Part shown: piece by piece, positions 43,251-55,512 of the stretch
Position numbering within the stretch: the first letter of the stretch is position 1
Layout: every line of letters starts with the position of its first letter
Assembly (NCBI RefSeq): GCF_033807715.1
Contig: NC_084592.1
Location: forward strand, 1,901,501 to 1,965,500
Direction of reading: 5' to 3'
Source: Cololabis saira
Taxonomy: Eukaryota; Chordata; Actinopteri; Beloniformes; Belonidae
Length of the DNA: 64,000 bases
Notes under the pieces: generated by a model
Told to the model about the DNA's origin: nothing
The model's database searches: none
Seen by the model: the letters and a program-made list of their open reading frames with translations, nothing else
Made by a program: the position numbers and the translations under genes

Positions 43251-44942
43251 AGTTTTGTTGTCCTGCCAATGGAGGCTCAAATCCTCCATGGCAGGACCCT
43301 TCCACACCGCATTCTCACCGACACAGACACACAATCACGCACCGTTTCCCCCTCCCCGGGGGGGTCCAGCACCACCAGAAGGCACCCCAGGCTGCACGGT
43401 GAGCCCCGCCAGGCCCGGGTATCCCGACCCACCTATCCCAGGCCGGCGAGATGGGCCAACAGCCCATCTTAAAAACGAGTCAAGGCACACTACTTCACGC
43501 TGAGCTCTCAACTCAGAGCAGCTGTCTGGAGTTACCGACCAATCAGACATTCTGAAAATTGATTTTTTTGGTTGCCGGTTAAGGGTTATCGTACATTTAT
43601 CCCTATCGAGGTAAAACTGCCCAATTTATGGTGATAATGATTTGAGATCATATCGCCCAGCCCTAGTCTCTGCCTCTTTTGCCACTACAACTGATATCAA
43701 AATGGATACATGAGGACCTGTTAAATTTAAGAGAACTCACTAACTTGCACATACCTTCTCCAATCTGACCCAAAATATATGCGCTAATGAGGCTTCCATT
43801 CTGAACAAGGGGATATGACAATTTTTGCCAAATTATGACCTGTAATTATGCTTTGCTTCATCAAATCTGCCTGAGATTTGTACTTAATGTGCATAAAACC
43901 GCCACATGTGTATGACATAAACTCTGTAAAAACTTCCCCCGTTTGATCCTGGGAGGTGAAATTCAAGGATCATATCCCTTTGACAAAGGCAATTTTTGGG
44001 GGCATGAGTGCGGGCTTAAAACTCTAAACTCAAATAGTCTAAATTATATGTACTCAAAGATGAAGTCAATATACTGCAGTCAGTGTACAGTGTTTATATT
44101 GTATGTGCTAACATTTCGGACTGTGACATATTTTTGGAATTTATTATCTTATATGATGTATTGAGAGTGTTTTGTCTTGTTGAATCACTTGTTGTTTCTA
44201 TTACTGTTTGTCTGCTGGAATGCAAGACATTCCCGATCTGAGACTAAGCCCTTTGGCACAATATTTGAGAACAACTTAGAAGGACCACAGATACAAAGGT
44301 ATTATATCTGTTGAGAGCCAAGAAAGAAGTACATCTGAAAAGCTCTTTTAGTAATAACTGACTGGTGCAGAGTTTCAGACTTATAAGTTGTGGTTGGGTA
44401 ATTCATAATTGTAAGTCACGTCGTAAATGACCCACTCGTTCCCCTTTTAGGTCCTTAGGGTTAGAGTTCTTCAATCACTGTGCTTTGTTAACCTGGTAAA
44501 CATAGGAGATGTTTTGGTCACATTAATCAAGGTATGAATGGTTGTTAAACCCCCCAGAGAGTAGATGCATGGCTTCATTGTAAGCGTTGGATTGCTGAAA
44601 CTTCAGACCTCATCCTATTAATTTTTTTCTTCATTTTATCATCCACTTCTTTCACTCATTTCAGATGTTTTGGGAGAGGAGACGTGGGAGGAAAGAGGCA
44701 GGGACAGAAATGTTCATTCAATTCCAATATATAGCACTTGGTGGATCGATCGTGTTTTTCGTGAAAATCGCATGTTCTCAGGAAATACAGTTGGTTTGCT
44801 GGAATGTTACAAGTTTGGTTTGCTTAAAAGCACACAAAAAAATTGAACCATACTACTTAGGGATTTCATCTTTTAGATTAATTGTTGTTAACCTTAAATT
44901 AATTTGAGTGTTTCAAAGTCTGTCTTATATATTTACATCCAG
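43251..44942 (+). other. thsd7b: Last part of the giant intron
   Basis: GC-rich DNA to about 43560, then AT-rich intron with no named element. A strong acceptor-like sequence (CCACTTCTTTCACTCATTTCAG) ends at 44664. The DNA after it was tested for the missing TSP1 exon and does not show its cysteines. Confidence 0.45.
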
Positions 44943-45174
44943 AGGGGAAAGCTTGTCCACCAGCTACAACCTTGGAGGAATGGCGAATCTGCAATGACCA
45001 TCCTTGCACAATATTCTACTGGGAGGCGTCCGCATGGGGTCCCTGTATGGAAGATACCTCCGCTGATTTATATGGAACAAGCTTCAACAATGGGACGTCT
45101 TCCTGTGCTGTTGGTGTACAGAGCCGTAAAATCAGCTGCGTGAAGATGCATGCTGGTCCTGTCACGAATAAAAG
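44943..45174 (+). CDS. thsd7b: thsd7b exon with a complete TSP1 end and spacer
   Basis: This 232-base exon follows CATCCAG and ends before a GTACAT donor at 45175. The frame reads GKACPPATTLEEWRICNDHP, then CTIFYWEASAWGPCMEDTS, then SSCAVGVQSRKISCVKMHAG and PVTNKR. It is the end of a TSP1 repeat (CNDHPC), then a WxxxxWGxC spacer repeat with the VQSRKISC strand. This arrangement is specific to THSD7 proteins, and VQSRK and the NKR ending favour THSD7B. It leaves in phase 2 and joins the next exon to give NKRC. The acceptor is slightly ambiguous: AGAG at 44941-44944 allows a start at 44943 (phase 1) or 44945 (phase 0). Only 44943 fits the phase of the preceding exon. An L2 tail begins about 15 bases downstream. 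Confidence 0.9.
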
Positions 45175-45189
45175 GTACATGGTATTAAC

Positions 45190-45252
45190 TAGCGTCTAGA
45201 GACAACATCTGTTGTATTAGACGCTATATAAATAAAATTGAATTGAATTGAA
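45190..45252 (+). mobile_element. L2 LINE 3' tail beside a splice donor
   Basis: CGTCTAGAGACAACATCTGT, then TTAGACGCTATATAAAT and (GAATT)n. This is the same terminal sequence as at 34625-34690 and 57957-58015. Only the tail is present, 5'-truncated. Confidence 0.85.
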
Positions 45253-45329
45253 CTATGTAATGCAGCCTTTTTTCGTCATTGCATGCTATGCATTGTTGTC
45301 ACATTTCATATGCTCAAAATGTTTCACAC

Positions 45330-45504
<175 letters not shown>

Positions 45505-45509
45505 CTTAC

Positions 45510-46405
45510 TTACTTGCTGGCCACTTTATTAGGTACACTTGTCTAACAGATTGTTAATGCAAAATTCTAATCAGCCAATCACATGGCAGAAACTCAATGC
45601 ATTTAGGCATGTAGACATGGTCCAGATGATCTGCTGCAGCTCAAACCGAGCATAAGAATGGGGACGAAAAGTGATTTAAGTGACTTTGAACGTGGCATGG
45701 TTGTTGGTGCCAGACAAGCTGGTCTCAGTATTTCAGAAACTGCTGATCTACTGGGATTTTCACGTACAATCATCTCTAGGGTTTACAGAAAATGATCTTG
45801 AAAAGATATGAGAAAATATCCAGTGAACGCCAGTTCTGTGGGCGCAAATGCCGTTTTGATGCCAGAGGTCAGAGGAGAACAGCCAGCTGATAGAAAGGGA
45901 ACAGTAACTTAAAAAACCACTCGTTACAACCAAGATATGCAGAACAGCAAATCCAACCTTTAGGTGGATTTGCTACAGCAGCAGAAGACCACATCGGGTA
46001 CCACTCCTGTCAGCTAAGAACAGGAAACTGAGCCTACAATTCGCACAGGCTCTCCATAATTGGACAACAGATGATTGGAAAAATGTTGCCTGGTCTGATG
46101 AGTCTCCATTTCTGCTGCCACATTTGGATTACAGGGTCAGAATTTGGCGTCAACAACATGAAAGCATGGATCCTGCCTTGTATCAACGGTTCAGGCTGCT
46201 GGTGGTGGTGGTGTAATGGTGTGGGGGATACTTTACTGGTAAACTTTGGGCCCATTAGAACGAATTGAGCATCATGTCAACGCCACTACCTACCTGAGTG
46301 TTGTTGCTGACTATGTCCATCCCTTTATGACCACAGTGTACCCATCTACTGATGGGTACTACCAGTCAGACTGCAATTATTCAGTCTGACTATTTAAAGG
46401 GTGAA
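45510..46405 (+). pseudogene. Tc1-like transposase pseudogene
   Basis: The left end GGCCACTTTATTAGGTACAC is followed by a decayed frame with SDLSDFERGMVVGARQAGLS and ISETADLLGFSRTIISRVYR, the first helix-turn-helix of a Tc1-family transposase. Later pieces follow the Tc1 order (a VMVWGILYW-like segment near 46218). Many stops and frameshifts occur. The right inverted repeat is missing, and a GA repeat begins at 46426. Confidence 0.8.
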
Positions 46406-46408
46406 AGG

Positions 46409-47668
<1,260 letters not shown>

Positions 47669-47753
<85 letters not shown>
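47669..47753. repeat. (TA)n microsatellite
   Basis: About 42 uninterrupted TA units. A second array of about 40 units lies at 47974-48056. Confidence 0.97.
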
Positions 47754-47755
<2 letters not shown>

Positions 47756-47971
47756 TAACATGTTCATGTTTTTTTTCCGATTATTTTCTAATGGCCTGCG
47801 GAAAAGTCATGTGACTGCCCGCAGCTGCCTTGTAAAAATAAAAACATGGCAGCCATCCTTGTCTTTCTCAGTGGAAAATGCATTATTTTAAGGTAGTTTA
47901 GACATATAAAAGCGTTTTGATCATATTTCTAGCAAGAAATATACATTGAACCTATAGTTTGGTTTGTTAGT

Positions 47972-47973
<2 letters not shown>

Positions 47974-48056
<83 letters not shown>
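47974..48056. repeat. (TA)n array abutting a TIR element
   Basis: About 40 TA units that end exactly where the TAGGGATG terminal repeat starts. TA units resume after the element's right end at 49754-49767, so the element sits inside a TA array. Confidence 0.9.
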
Positions 48057-48059
<3 letters not shown>

Positions 48060-49753
48060 GGATGTCCCGATACCATTTTTTTCACACCGAGTACGAGTAC
48101 GAGTATTTTAATTTGTGTACTCGCCGATACCAAGTACCGATCCGATACTTCTACCACAAAAATAACTAGGCTAAAAATGCAATGAAAAATGCAATGAAGA
48201 CAGGTTTTATTCGCAACAGAGATTCAATTGTAAACAAAACTCGGCCAGCGGGGCTTTCCTCCGCGCTTTAGTCTCATCGCAGGTACATCAACTGCGCATG
48301 TGCGGTGCTTCACCGTCCGTGTGAAACAACCAGAGTTGGGTAGTAACGAGTTACATTTACTCCCTTACATTTACTTGTTTTTTTGGGAAATGTTGTTCTT
48401 TTAGGAGTAGTTTTGAATCACTATACTTTTTACTTTTACTTGAGTAGATTTGTGAAGAAGAAACTGTTCCTCTTACTCCGCTACATTAGGCTACGTTGAG
48501 CTGTTACTTTTCTTTTATCCCTTTTATCCACGTACGCGTCAATCTCATGACATCACTGAGTGATTATTTGGGAAAAATGTTTGTTTTTGCATGTTTTGTC
48601 ACATTTACACAGACTCAAACACACACAGAGTTTCTATGAGTTCATGTTTGTTCTAGTTCTGCCTGGTTAAAAAAGAAAAGTACAAAGGCTTGAAATTTTG
48701 TGTTACTTGAGCTTAATTTATTTATTTTTATTCTGTTATTATTTTATTATTTATTAAGGTACTTGAATTTACTTTAAGATTAATTTAATTTAATTTAGCT
48801 ACTTTTTATTTTTTATTTATTTTATTGATTTAATTTGCCTGAAGATGATTATTTTGTACTTTTGTCTGTTTTAATGGTTGTGTTAAAAAAATAAATCAGA
48901 CGTTACTCAACAGTTACTCAATACTTGAGTAGTTTTTTCACCAAGTACTTTTTTACTTTTACTCAAGTAATTATTTGGATGACTACTTTTTACTTCTACT
49001 TTAGTCATATTATTCTGAAGTAACAGTACTTTTACTTGAGTACAATTTTTGGCTACTCTAACCACCTCTGGAAACAACATAAACAATCAAATAGAATTTA
49101 AAAAACAGGCTAAATGAAATGATGTTACACACTCTTGTACAGTAGGTGGCAGTATGCTCCTTAAAGTTGGTTGCGATCCGCCAATAAAACAGAGAAGAAG
49201 AAGAACATAAACAATCCCATTGTTACAGTCCGGTTATATAGAGTGATACCCGTGGGTGAGACTGGCAGTGCCGTTTCAGGCAAGATAGTGACAATTAATG
49301 TAAGCAGGATGTCAGAAGGGTGGACATATTTCAAAATAAGGGACGACGACAGGAGCAAGGCAGACTGCAGGCTGTCGGCGCGGCTAACACGGCTAAACGG
49401 CTAACGCAGCTAACCGGCTAACGCGGCTAACCGGAATGTAACAATGGGATTCTTTATGTACTGTGAGTTACGTGGAGTGTTTAATAAAGTTCCCTGTGAG
49501 TAAGGTTTGTCCAGTTTGTATGATTAAGGAAGATAGAATTTACTGAACCATGGAACAGCTGGCTACAGCCACAGAGCTGCTGCTCAGCCAGGCTGCCAGG
49601 CCTGGGGAGCCGCGGGGCGGCTCAAACTCTCCCCCTAGCGGCGCTAACCAGTAACTACAAGGTATTGGAGAATTTTTGCGAGTACGAGTACGAGTATATG
49701 AGGGCAGTATCGGCCCCGATACCGATACCCGTATCTGTATCGGGGCATCCCTA
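48057..49753. mobile_element. TAGGGATG-ended TIR element, inserted in a TA array
   Basis: TAGGGATGTCCCGATACC at the left is complementary to GGTATCGG-type and CGGGGCATCCCTA at the right. GAGTACGAGTACGAGTAT occurs near both ends (48090 and 49678). It carries a TA-ended TSD or sits in TA repeats, so its superfamily is uncertain. A hAT MITE is nested inside (48331-49070). CGGCTAACGCGGCTAA-type short repeats lie at 49380-49430. Confidence 0.75.
48331..49070. mobile_element. hAT MITE with perfect 8-bp duplication, nested
   Basis: Starts CAGAGTTGGGTAGTAACG, ends GCTACTCTAACCACCTCTG, and is flanked by GAAACAAC at 48323-48330 and 49071-49078. CAG...CTG ends with an 8-bp target are the hAT signature. 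The interior is rich in TACTTTTACTTGAGTA words. No coding. Confidence 0.9.
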
Positions 49754-49767
49754 ATATATATATATAT

Positions 49768-50054
49768 TAATTTAACCCTATTTTGCCTATATGACAGCAC
49801 CCCCCCCCCCCATCTGTCATATGTTGACATATGATAGCTAAGGTCAAGAGCTTTCTATAACACTTAGTCCGATGTCTGTAGCCCCTTTTGTTGCTGAATT
49901 ATAAGCCTTCAAACATGCACTAGAGTTCAAAGGTCAGTATGTCAAAGCAGAAACCATGTAATATCGATTACATATTGGCATATGTTACTCTCCAAGTCAA
50001 GACCTTTCCAATGATGGCCAACACATAGTTAGAACTCAGGGGGCCTGGGCACTA
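49768..50054. other. Short unassigned stretch
   Basis: A C run at 49800-49810 and ordinary intron DNA. Confidence 0.4.
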
Positions 50055-50462
50055 GGCCGGGCAGACCGGCGAGAAAGTTCAGGGGGGCGTCCTCGGGGCC
50101 GGGCAAACCGGCGAGACAGTTCAGGGGGGGCGTCCTTGGGGCCGAGCAGACTGGCGAGACAGTTCACGGGGGCGTCCTCGGGGCCGGGCAGACCGGCGAG
50201 ACAGTTCAGGGGGGCGTACTCGGGGCCGAGCAGACCGGCGAGACCGTTCAGGGGGGCGTCCTCGGGGCCGGGCAGACCGGCTAGACAGTTCAGGGGGCGT
50301 CCTCGGGGCCAAGCAGACCGGCGAGACAGTTCAGGGGGGCGTCCTCGGGGCCGGGCAGACCGCAAGACAGTTCAGGGGGCCATCCTCAGGGCCGTGCAGA
50401 CCGGCGAGACAGTTCAGGGGGCCGTCCTCGGGGCCGGGCAGACCGGCGAGACAGTTCAGGCT
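50055..50462. repeat. 42-bp GC-rich minisatellite, ten units
   Basis: The unit core GACCGGCGAGACAGTTCAGG occurs ten times with 40-43 base spacing and small indels. The long frames on both strands (for example 50036-50365 minus) are by-products. Confidence 0.92.
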
Positions 50463-50465
50463 GGG

Positions 50466-50720
50466 GCGCAGGTAGAATCCTAGGGTCCGGCTTCGGGGGA
50501 CACAGAATCCTAGGGGGCAGCTTCAGGGGACACAGAATCTGAGGGGCCGGCTTCGGGGGGCACAGAATCTGAGGGGCCAGCTTTGGAGGAAACAGAATCT
50601 GAGGGGCCGGCTTCTGGTGACACAAAATCTGAGGGGCCGGCTTCGGGGGACACAGAATCCGAGGAGCCGGCTTCCGGACAGACTGAATCTGAGTGCCCGG
50701 CTTTGGGTGACACCGGGTCC
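50466..50720. repeat. 30-bp minisatellite, about eight units
   Basis: The ACAGAATCTGAGGGGCCGGC core at 30-base period keeps the reading frame. The + frame 50583-50966 reads repeats such as GPASGDTESE. Units diverge towards 50720. Confidence 0.9.
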
Positions 50721-50734
50721 TCGGTGCCGGCTGG

Positions 50735-50870
50735 GGTGTGTCCGGGACCACCTCGGGAACAGCGACGGGTGCGGCTGGGACCACCTCGGGAACAGCGACG
50801 GGTGCGGCTGGGACCACCTAGGGAACAAGAACAGGCTGGGGTGCGTCCAGGACCACCTCCGAAACAGGGA
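50735..50870. repeat. 33-bp minisatellite, three to four units
   Basis: GGGACCACCTCGGGAACAGC repeats at about 33-base period, with degenerate units at both ends. It is the third array in the same 800-base block, so the three probably belong to one repeat unit. Confidence 0.85.
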
Positions 50871-51099
50871 GAGGAGAGGGTTGCCGCTGCCATCGACGTC
50901 TCTTTTACCTGCACTGAGCCTGAATGCTCTCAGGCCCACCGAAAGCCAGAACGTGCGTATGTATGACGTAACAGAAAGTAATGTAGAATGTAGAGCCGTC
51001 AACCTGTAAAGTAAGAAGCTTGTGGACGTGGCACATTTGCCTGTGCATTCATGTCTGACATCATAGGAACTGACATAAATCTGGAAAGGGAGAAGCGTA

Positions 51100-51800
51100 T
51101 GGGTTGAGAGGCGGCGAGCTGGTGTTGGCTTGTTTATAGCCCCAGCTCAGCCGCAATGTGTTGGAGTTTACCCCGGTGAACGAGAGGGTAGCTTCCTTGC
51201 GTCTTCGGGTCGGGAAAAAGTCTCTCACTGTCTCACAAGATGGAGCGTGTGATTCACTGATGGATTGGTGCAGCGTCCGCAGTTATGCGGTCGATGTACC
51301 GGACCGTCGTGGTGAAGAAAGACCTGAGTCGAAAGGCGAAGCTCTCGATTTACCGGTCCATCTACGCTCCCACCCTCACCTATGGTCATGAACTTGGGGT
51401 AATGACCGAAAGGACAAGATCACGGATACAAGCGGCCCAGATGAGTTTCATCCGGTGGCTGGACGCTCCCTTAGAGATTAGTTTCCTCCGCAGGGTGTCA
51501 GCTGAGGTGGCTTGGGCATCTGTATTGGATCCTCCTGGACGCCTCCCTAGGGAGGTGTTCCAGGCATGTCCCACCGGGAGGACACCCCCGGGAAGACCCA
51601 CGCTGGAGACACTATATCTCTCGGCTGGCCTGATGTCTCTTGGAGTCCGAGACTCCCCTCGGAAGAGCTAGAGGAAGTGTCTGGGGTGAAGGAAGTCTGA
51701 GCATCTCTGCTAAGACAGCTGCCCCAGCGACCTAGTAACTGATAAGCGGTAGACAATACGATGGATGGATGGATGGATGGATGGATGGATGGATGGATGG
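51100..51800 (+). mobile_element. Internally deleted non-LTR retrotransposon with (ATGG)n tail
   Basis: VEFTPVNERVASLRLRVGKK near 51165 is endonuclease-region sequence of the same family as 23466-25905. It is joined by about 51250 to the C-terminal end (KKDLSRKAKLSIYRSIYAPT, TYGHELGVMTERTRSRIQAA and PTGRTPPGRPT). Most of the reverse transcriptase is deleted. It ends with GATAAGCGGTAGACAATACG and nine ATGG units (51760-51800). Confidence 0.75.
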
Positions 51801-51866
51801 TATAATTGGGACACAGTTGTTTTTTTGTATTGCTATTGCTATATGTCTTTAAAATACTTAAATCTG

Positions 51867-52385
51867 AGGGGCACTGTGGCACAGCTGGTAGTGCAGCCAT
51901 CTCACAGCAAGAAGGTCCTGGGTTCAATTCCTGCCAGGGACGCTGTGTGCGCTGAGTGCGTGTTAGTTCCCCCATGACTTCACCAACCACACCCTGGGTG
52001 GGGTTGGCGAAAGGGCCTTTCTGTGTGGAGTTTGCATGTTCTCCCCCTGTTCCCTTGTGTAGCTAATGTTCTCTACCCTCACAAAAACATGCAACAGTCC
52101 TGGGCTATACATGCCCCCTCTGGCCAGCCGGGCGCCAGATGGGGTGGTGAGGATCCGGCCGGAATAACATGATCCTTCCATGTGCTATGTCCGGCCAAAG
52201 AAGCCCCACCCTGTCTGGTGAAAAGAAGTGACCTGCTCACTCATCAGGTTAAGGAGGAGAACTGAGCTCAGTGTAGGGCCCTCCCGGGGTTGGTAGAGGA
52301 TGGCAATGCCCATGAATGACCTAGGTAGGAGCACTGGGTGATAAAATGGGGAAAAAAATCGGGATAAAAATATAAAAAAATAAAT
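51867..52385 (+). mobile_element. tRNA-headed SINE with perfect 16-bp target duplication
   Basis: The head GGGGCACTGTGGCACAGCTG holds an A box (TGGCACAGCTGG), and GGTTCAATTCC at 51921 is a B box, the internal RNA polymerase III promoter. The body and A-rich tail (AAAAATATAAAAAAATAAAT) follow. AAAATACTTAAATCTG is duplicated at 51851-51866 and 52386-52401. A 519-base V-SINE-like element is likely. Confidence 0.9.
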
Positions 52386-52401
52386 AAAATACTTAAATCT
52401 G

Positions 52402-53455
52402 TTTTGCTCTGTTGTATGCTCAGAGCTGGATCAGCCTGATTTTTTTGAGGCACTTTTTATCACAGTGGAGTAGTACTACTGTCCTGAGATGTACGGCATT
52501 GAAACTTTGTCCACTCATTGCAATCTTCATTTAAAAGTGGGTTTTTTTCCCAGTACTATGAGGTATAATGTTGAGGTCAATTGCATCATCAAATTCAATA
52601 CACAGTGAACACAGTGTTTTAAAGGCCCATGTTATGCTTTTCCTGATTTTTAAAATTCAAAATTGTCAATGTTGCCCAGTCTAAGGCCTCGAGGGTTGTT
52701 GCCCTGCATAACTTAGATCAGTGGTAGGCAATCTTGGTCCTCAAGGGCCGGTGTCCTGCGCTTTTTAGATGTTTCCCTGCTTTATCATACTGTACCTGAT
52801 TCAAATAATGTTCCTCTTCAGCATGATTTCATTGACGTAATCAAGGTGTTGTGCAACAAAGGGAGTACCTTTTCAGGGTTTTTAATAATTGTTAACAATT
52901 GTCTGGGGACAGTTATTAATAATGTAAATAAATTATCAAAATGAATACATCAAAACGTGGGCACCACCTGAATGTCAGGAATTTATAACCAAACAAAACC
53001 ACACAATCGGAGAAGGAAGGAATCAGCACAGACCTTTGCAATCAGCAAATGTTACATAAAATAAACACAAACATCGTCTTTCATTCAAATGAATCAGAAT
53101 TTATTTACACAAGGATGAAATGTTAAACAATACTTGGTATAAAGTTCTGATATCTAAACTACACATAAGCAAACAACTAACTAAACATGAAACAGAAATA
53201 TCAGGCTATATACATGAGTGTGTGTGTTTGTGAGAAACAAGGTGGCTGTTCATACACGTGATGTAAACAGGCAAGATGCTGTGTGTATTGAAAATGGCGA
53301 ATGAGGTTTCGTTGCAGCTAGTGTAAACGAAGGAAATCAGAGGTCGAGATAAGAGTGTGCATGTGCATGTGTGGGGGTTATTAGGAAAATATGAGAGAAA
53401 TAAGAGAAGAGAGTAAAAGCCAAAACACTTAACACCCAAATGACTTCTAACCACC
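52402..53455. other. thsd7b: Intron with possible hAT relic
   Basis: CAGTGGTAGGCAATCTTGGT at 52721, followed by CCTCAAGGGCCGGTGTCCTG, resembles a common fish hAT end, but the other end and duplication were not found. A G-poor, T-rich remainder carries no gene. Confidence 0.35.
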
Positions 53456-54140
53456 AGGGGTCCGTTTCACAAAGCAGGTTCAACAAACTCTGAGTCTAAT
53501 CCTGAACTCTTAGTCGATCTACTCTGACTACGTTTACATGCAGTCAAAATTCGGCTTATTGCTAATATTTCGGTTACTGAAACATTCGGAATATTCCGTT
53601 TACATGCGTGAGCAAACAGGTTTATCCCTGTATACATGGTAATTAATCATTTGGAATATCTCCATCAAACCAGCGACGCACGGAGAACATCATGACGCAA
53701 TTCCCGTCATTCTCGCTTCTTCTTCCTGTATCCAAATTCAAAACAAATGCTGCTTCGCACAACTTTTCTCTCACCTTCTTGTAAATCTGGCTATCTCCGT
53801 ACTTTCTAGCGTCTACAAATGCCAAAATGTTCATATCCTTCATTACATTTATAAAATTATTTGTCTCCTCCTAATTCCAAAAGTGTGGCGTCGTCTTGCG
53901 TTTCCCCGTGTTTATAAGAACTTCCTGGACTCAAAAGACCAGGATTCCTTGCGAACAGATCATGCACAGAAAACAAATTTTAACCCGTTTGGCGTTTGGG
54001 TCATATTCGGGTTTTTAAGAAAACCACCATTCATTCATTTAGTCTGGCGACTATTACATACCTGTATAGAAAATGTGACAGAACAGTGTTTCAGTCTCAC
54101 ACAATGGTGCATTTTCGCAGTACTGTAATATATGACGTCT
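53456..54140 (-). mobile_element. Possible Harbinger-type element relic
   Basis: GGGTCCGTTTCACAAAGCAG at 53458 and CTACGTTTACATGCAGTCAA at 53527 look like fish transposon termini. The minus frame 53643-53843 (MNILAFVDARKYGDSQIYKK) is weakly like the MADF/Myb-like accessory protein of Harbinger elements. No right terminus was identified, so this is tentative. Confidence 0.35.
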
Positions 54141-55092
54141 CCCGTGGCCTTTTTCCATAATGCAGTGGGAATAGATATGATTTTATGCTGCAGCACATAA
54201 ACTGCAAAATCTTGTTGTTTAAAATTTGAGCTGTCATGTCCACAAGAACCATACGCAAAAAATGGGAGGCTATGACGAGGGTTTTAAATATGAATTTAGG
54301 TGCTTTGCTGATTTGTTTTGATCTGGAGTGTAAACTCTGTATAAGAGTTACATTACTATGAGCAACAATGTTGATGACGTGTTTTTCTTGTTGTGCACAT
54401 AGGCTAAAGATATGTATTGATGAGGACAACTTTAAGATAGTTGGATTTTAAAAGTGTTAATTTACAATGGACCTTGTGCTTTGTGTTCTTGTGATGCAAA
54501 ATATTAGAAATATTCTTAAATAAATGTTTGTGGTTCAAAGAGAGTTTGCCTGCTCTGCCTGTGCCCATGTAGGTTTTTTTTCTCTGGGTTATCTGGATTT
54601 CTGTTTTATTGCAAAGATATAGCTTTTTGAGTGATGAATGATCGTAATGACAATAAAAGTGGCTGGTGTCATATTATGCATTAAGGATTCCAGCAGCAAG
54701 TTCTTAGAGCTTTATCTCAACTTTTATTAACACCAGACATCTCGTGATCAAGTTACAAAACATCACCTCAAAACACGACTACTTCCTGTGTGTGCTCTGA
54801 ATGCCTTTCAAAATAAGATAACACTGCAGTACCAACTCAGATTCCACCACAGCTGGATTATTCATTTTGTAGAGCAATATTTGTATCCTAGGAAACAACT
54901 GAATCAGTGTAAAAATGTTTTCCCTTACCATGCAGGCAATGGCACATATACTCATGCCTCCGTGGGAAATGTTGTTATGTCAGGGATGGTACAGTTGTTA
55001 TAACACCTTGTCATCTTTACCAATGAGAAATATGACAGTTATTATCCATCAGGATGAAAGACTTTAAGATCTTTTTATATCTGTATATTTAG
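54141..55092 (+). other. thsd7b: Intron before the exon cluster
   Basis: No element recognised. Ends in the acceptor TTTTATATCTGTATATTTAG. Confidence 0.5.
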
Positions 55093-55208
55093 GTGTTCAG
55101 AGTCTTCTCGTCCAGAAACCTCCCGACCATGTTTGCTTCCCTGCAAGAAAGACTGTGAAGTGACACCCTTTAGTGAATGGACAGACTGCCCATCAACCTG
55201 CATTGCAG
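55093..55208 (+). CDS. thsd7b: thsd7b exon, start of a TSP1 repeat
   Basis: This 116-base exon has its acceptor at TATATTTAG and a GTAGCC donor at 55209. Completed by two bases from the previous exon, it reads CSESSRPETSRPCLLPCKKD, then CEVTPFSEWTDCPSTCIA. CLLPCKKDC is the conserved link between a spacer and the next TSP1 repeat. SEWTDCPSTC is the TSP1 core with its tryptophan and first cysteines. The exon enters in phase 2 and leaves in phase 1. It contains no stops or odd codons. Order and wording match THSD7B closely. Confidence 0.92.
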
Positions 55209-55458
55209 GTAGCCTGCTTGATACATTTTTATTAACTTGTTTTAAAAACAAATGTCTGTCTGATAACCAGACTAGATAAGCATACATTAGCATAATCTTT
55301 ATAACCTTTGCTCTTTTAAAATGCACACCATTAAAAGTGTTAGAGAATACCTAATGCATAGTGGTATCATGAGATGAGAGAAATGAGAGGAAGTGTATAA
55401 GTGCATAAATGTGTACCATACTAATGTTTTTTTTCTTGAAAATATGAATCATATACAT

Positions 55459-55459
<1 letters not shown>

Positions 55460-55500
<41 letters not shown>

Positions 55501-55512
55501 GTATTATTGTTG
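55460..55512. repeat. (TTA)n microsatellite
   Basis: About 13 ATT units in the 935-base intron, partly degraded to GTT. Confidence 0.95.

Noticed and set aside
50036..51009. Overlapping frames of 109 to 159 codons
   Set aside because: By-products of 30-, 33- and 42-bp tandem repeats. No recognised domain.
51867..51940. A functional tRNA gene
   Set aside because: Only A and B boxes are present and no cloverleaf with a plausible anticodon arm. It is the head of a SINE with a tail and target duplications.
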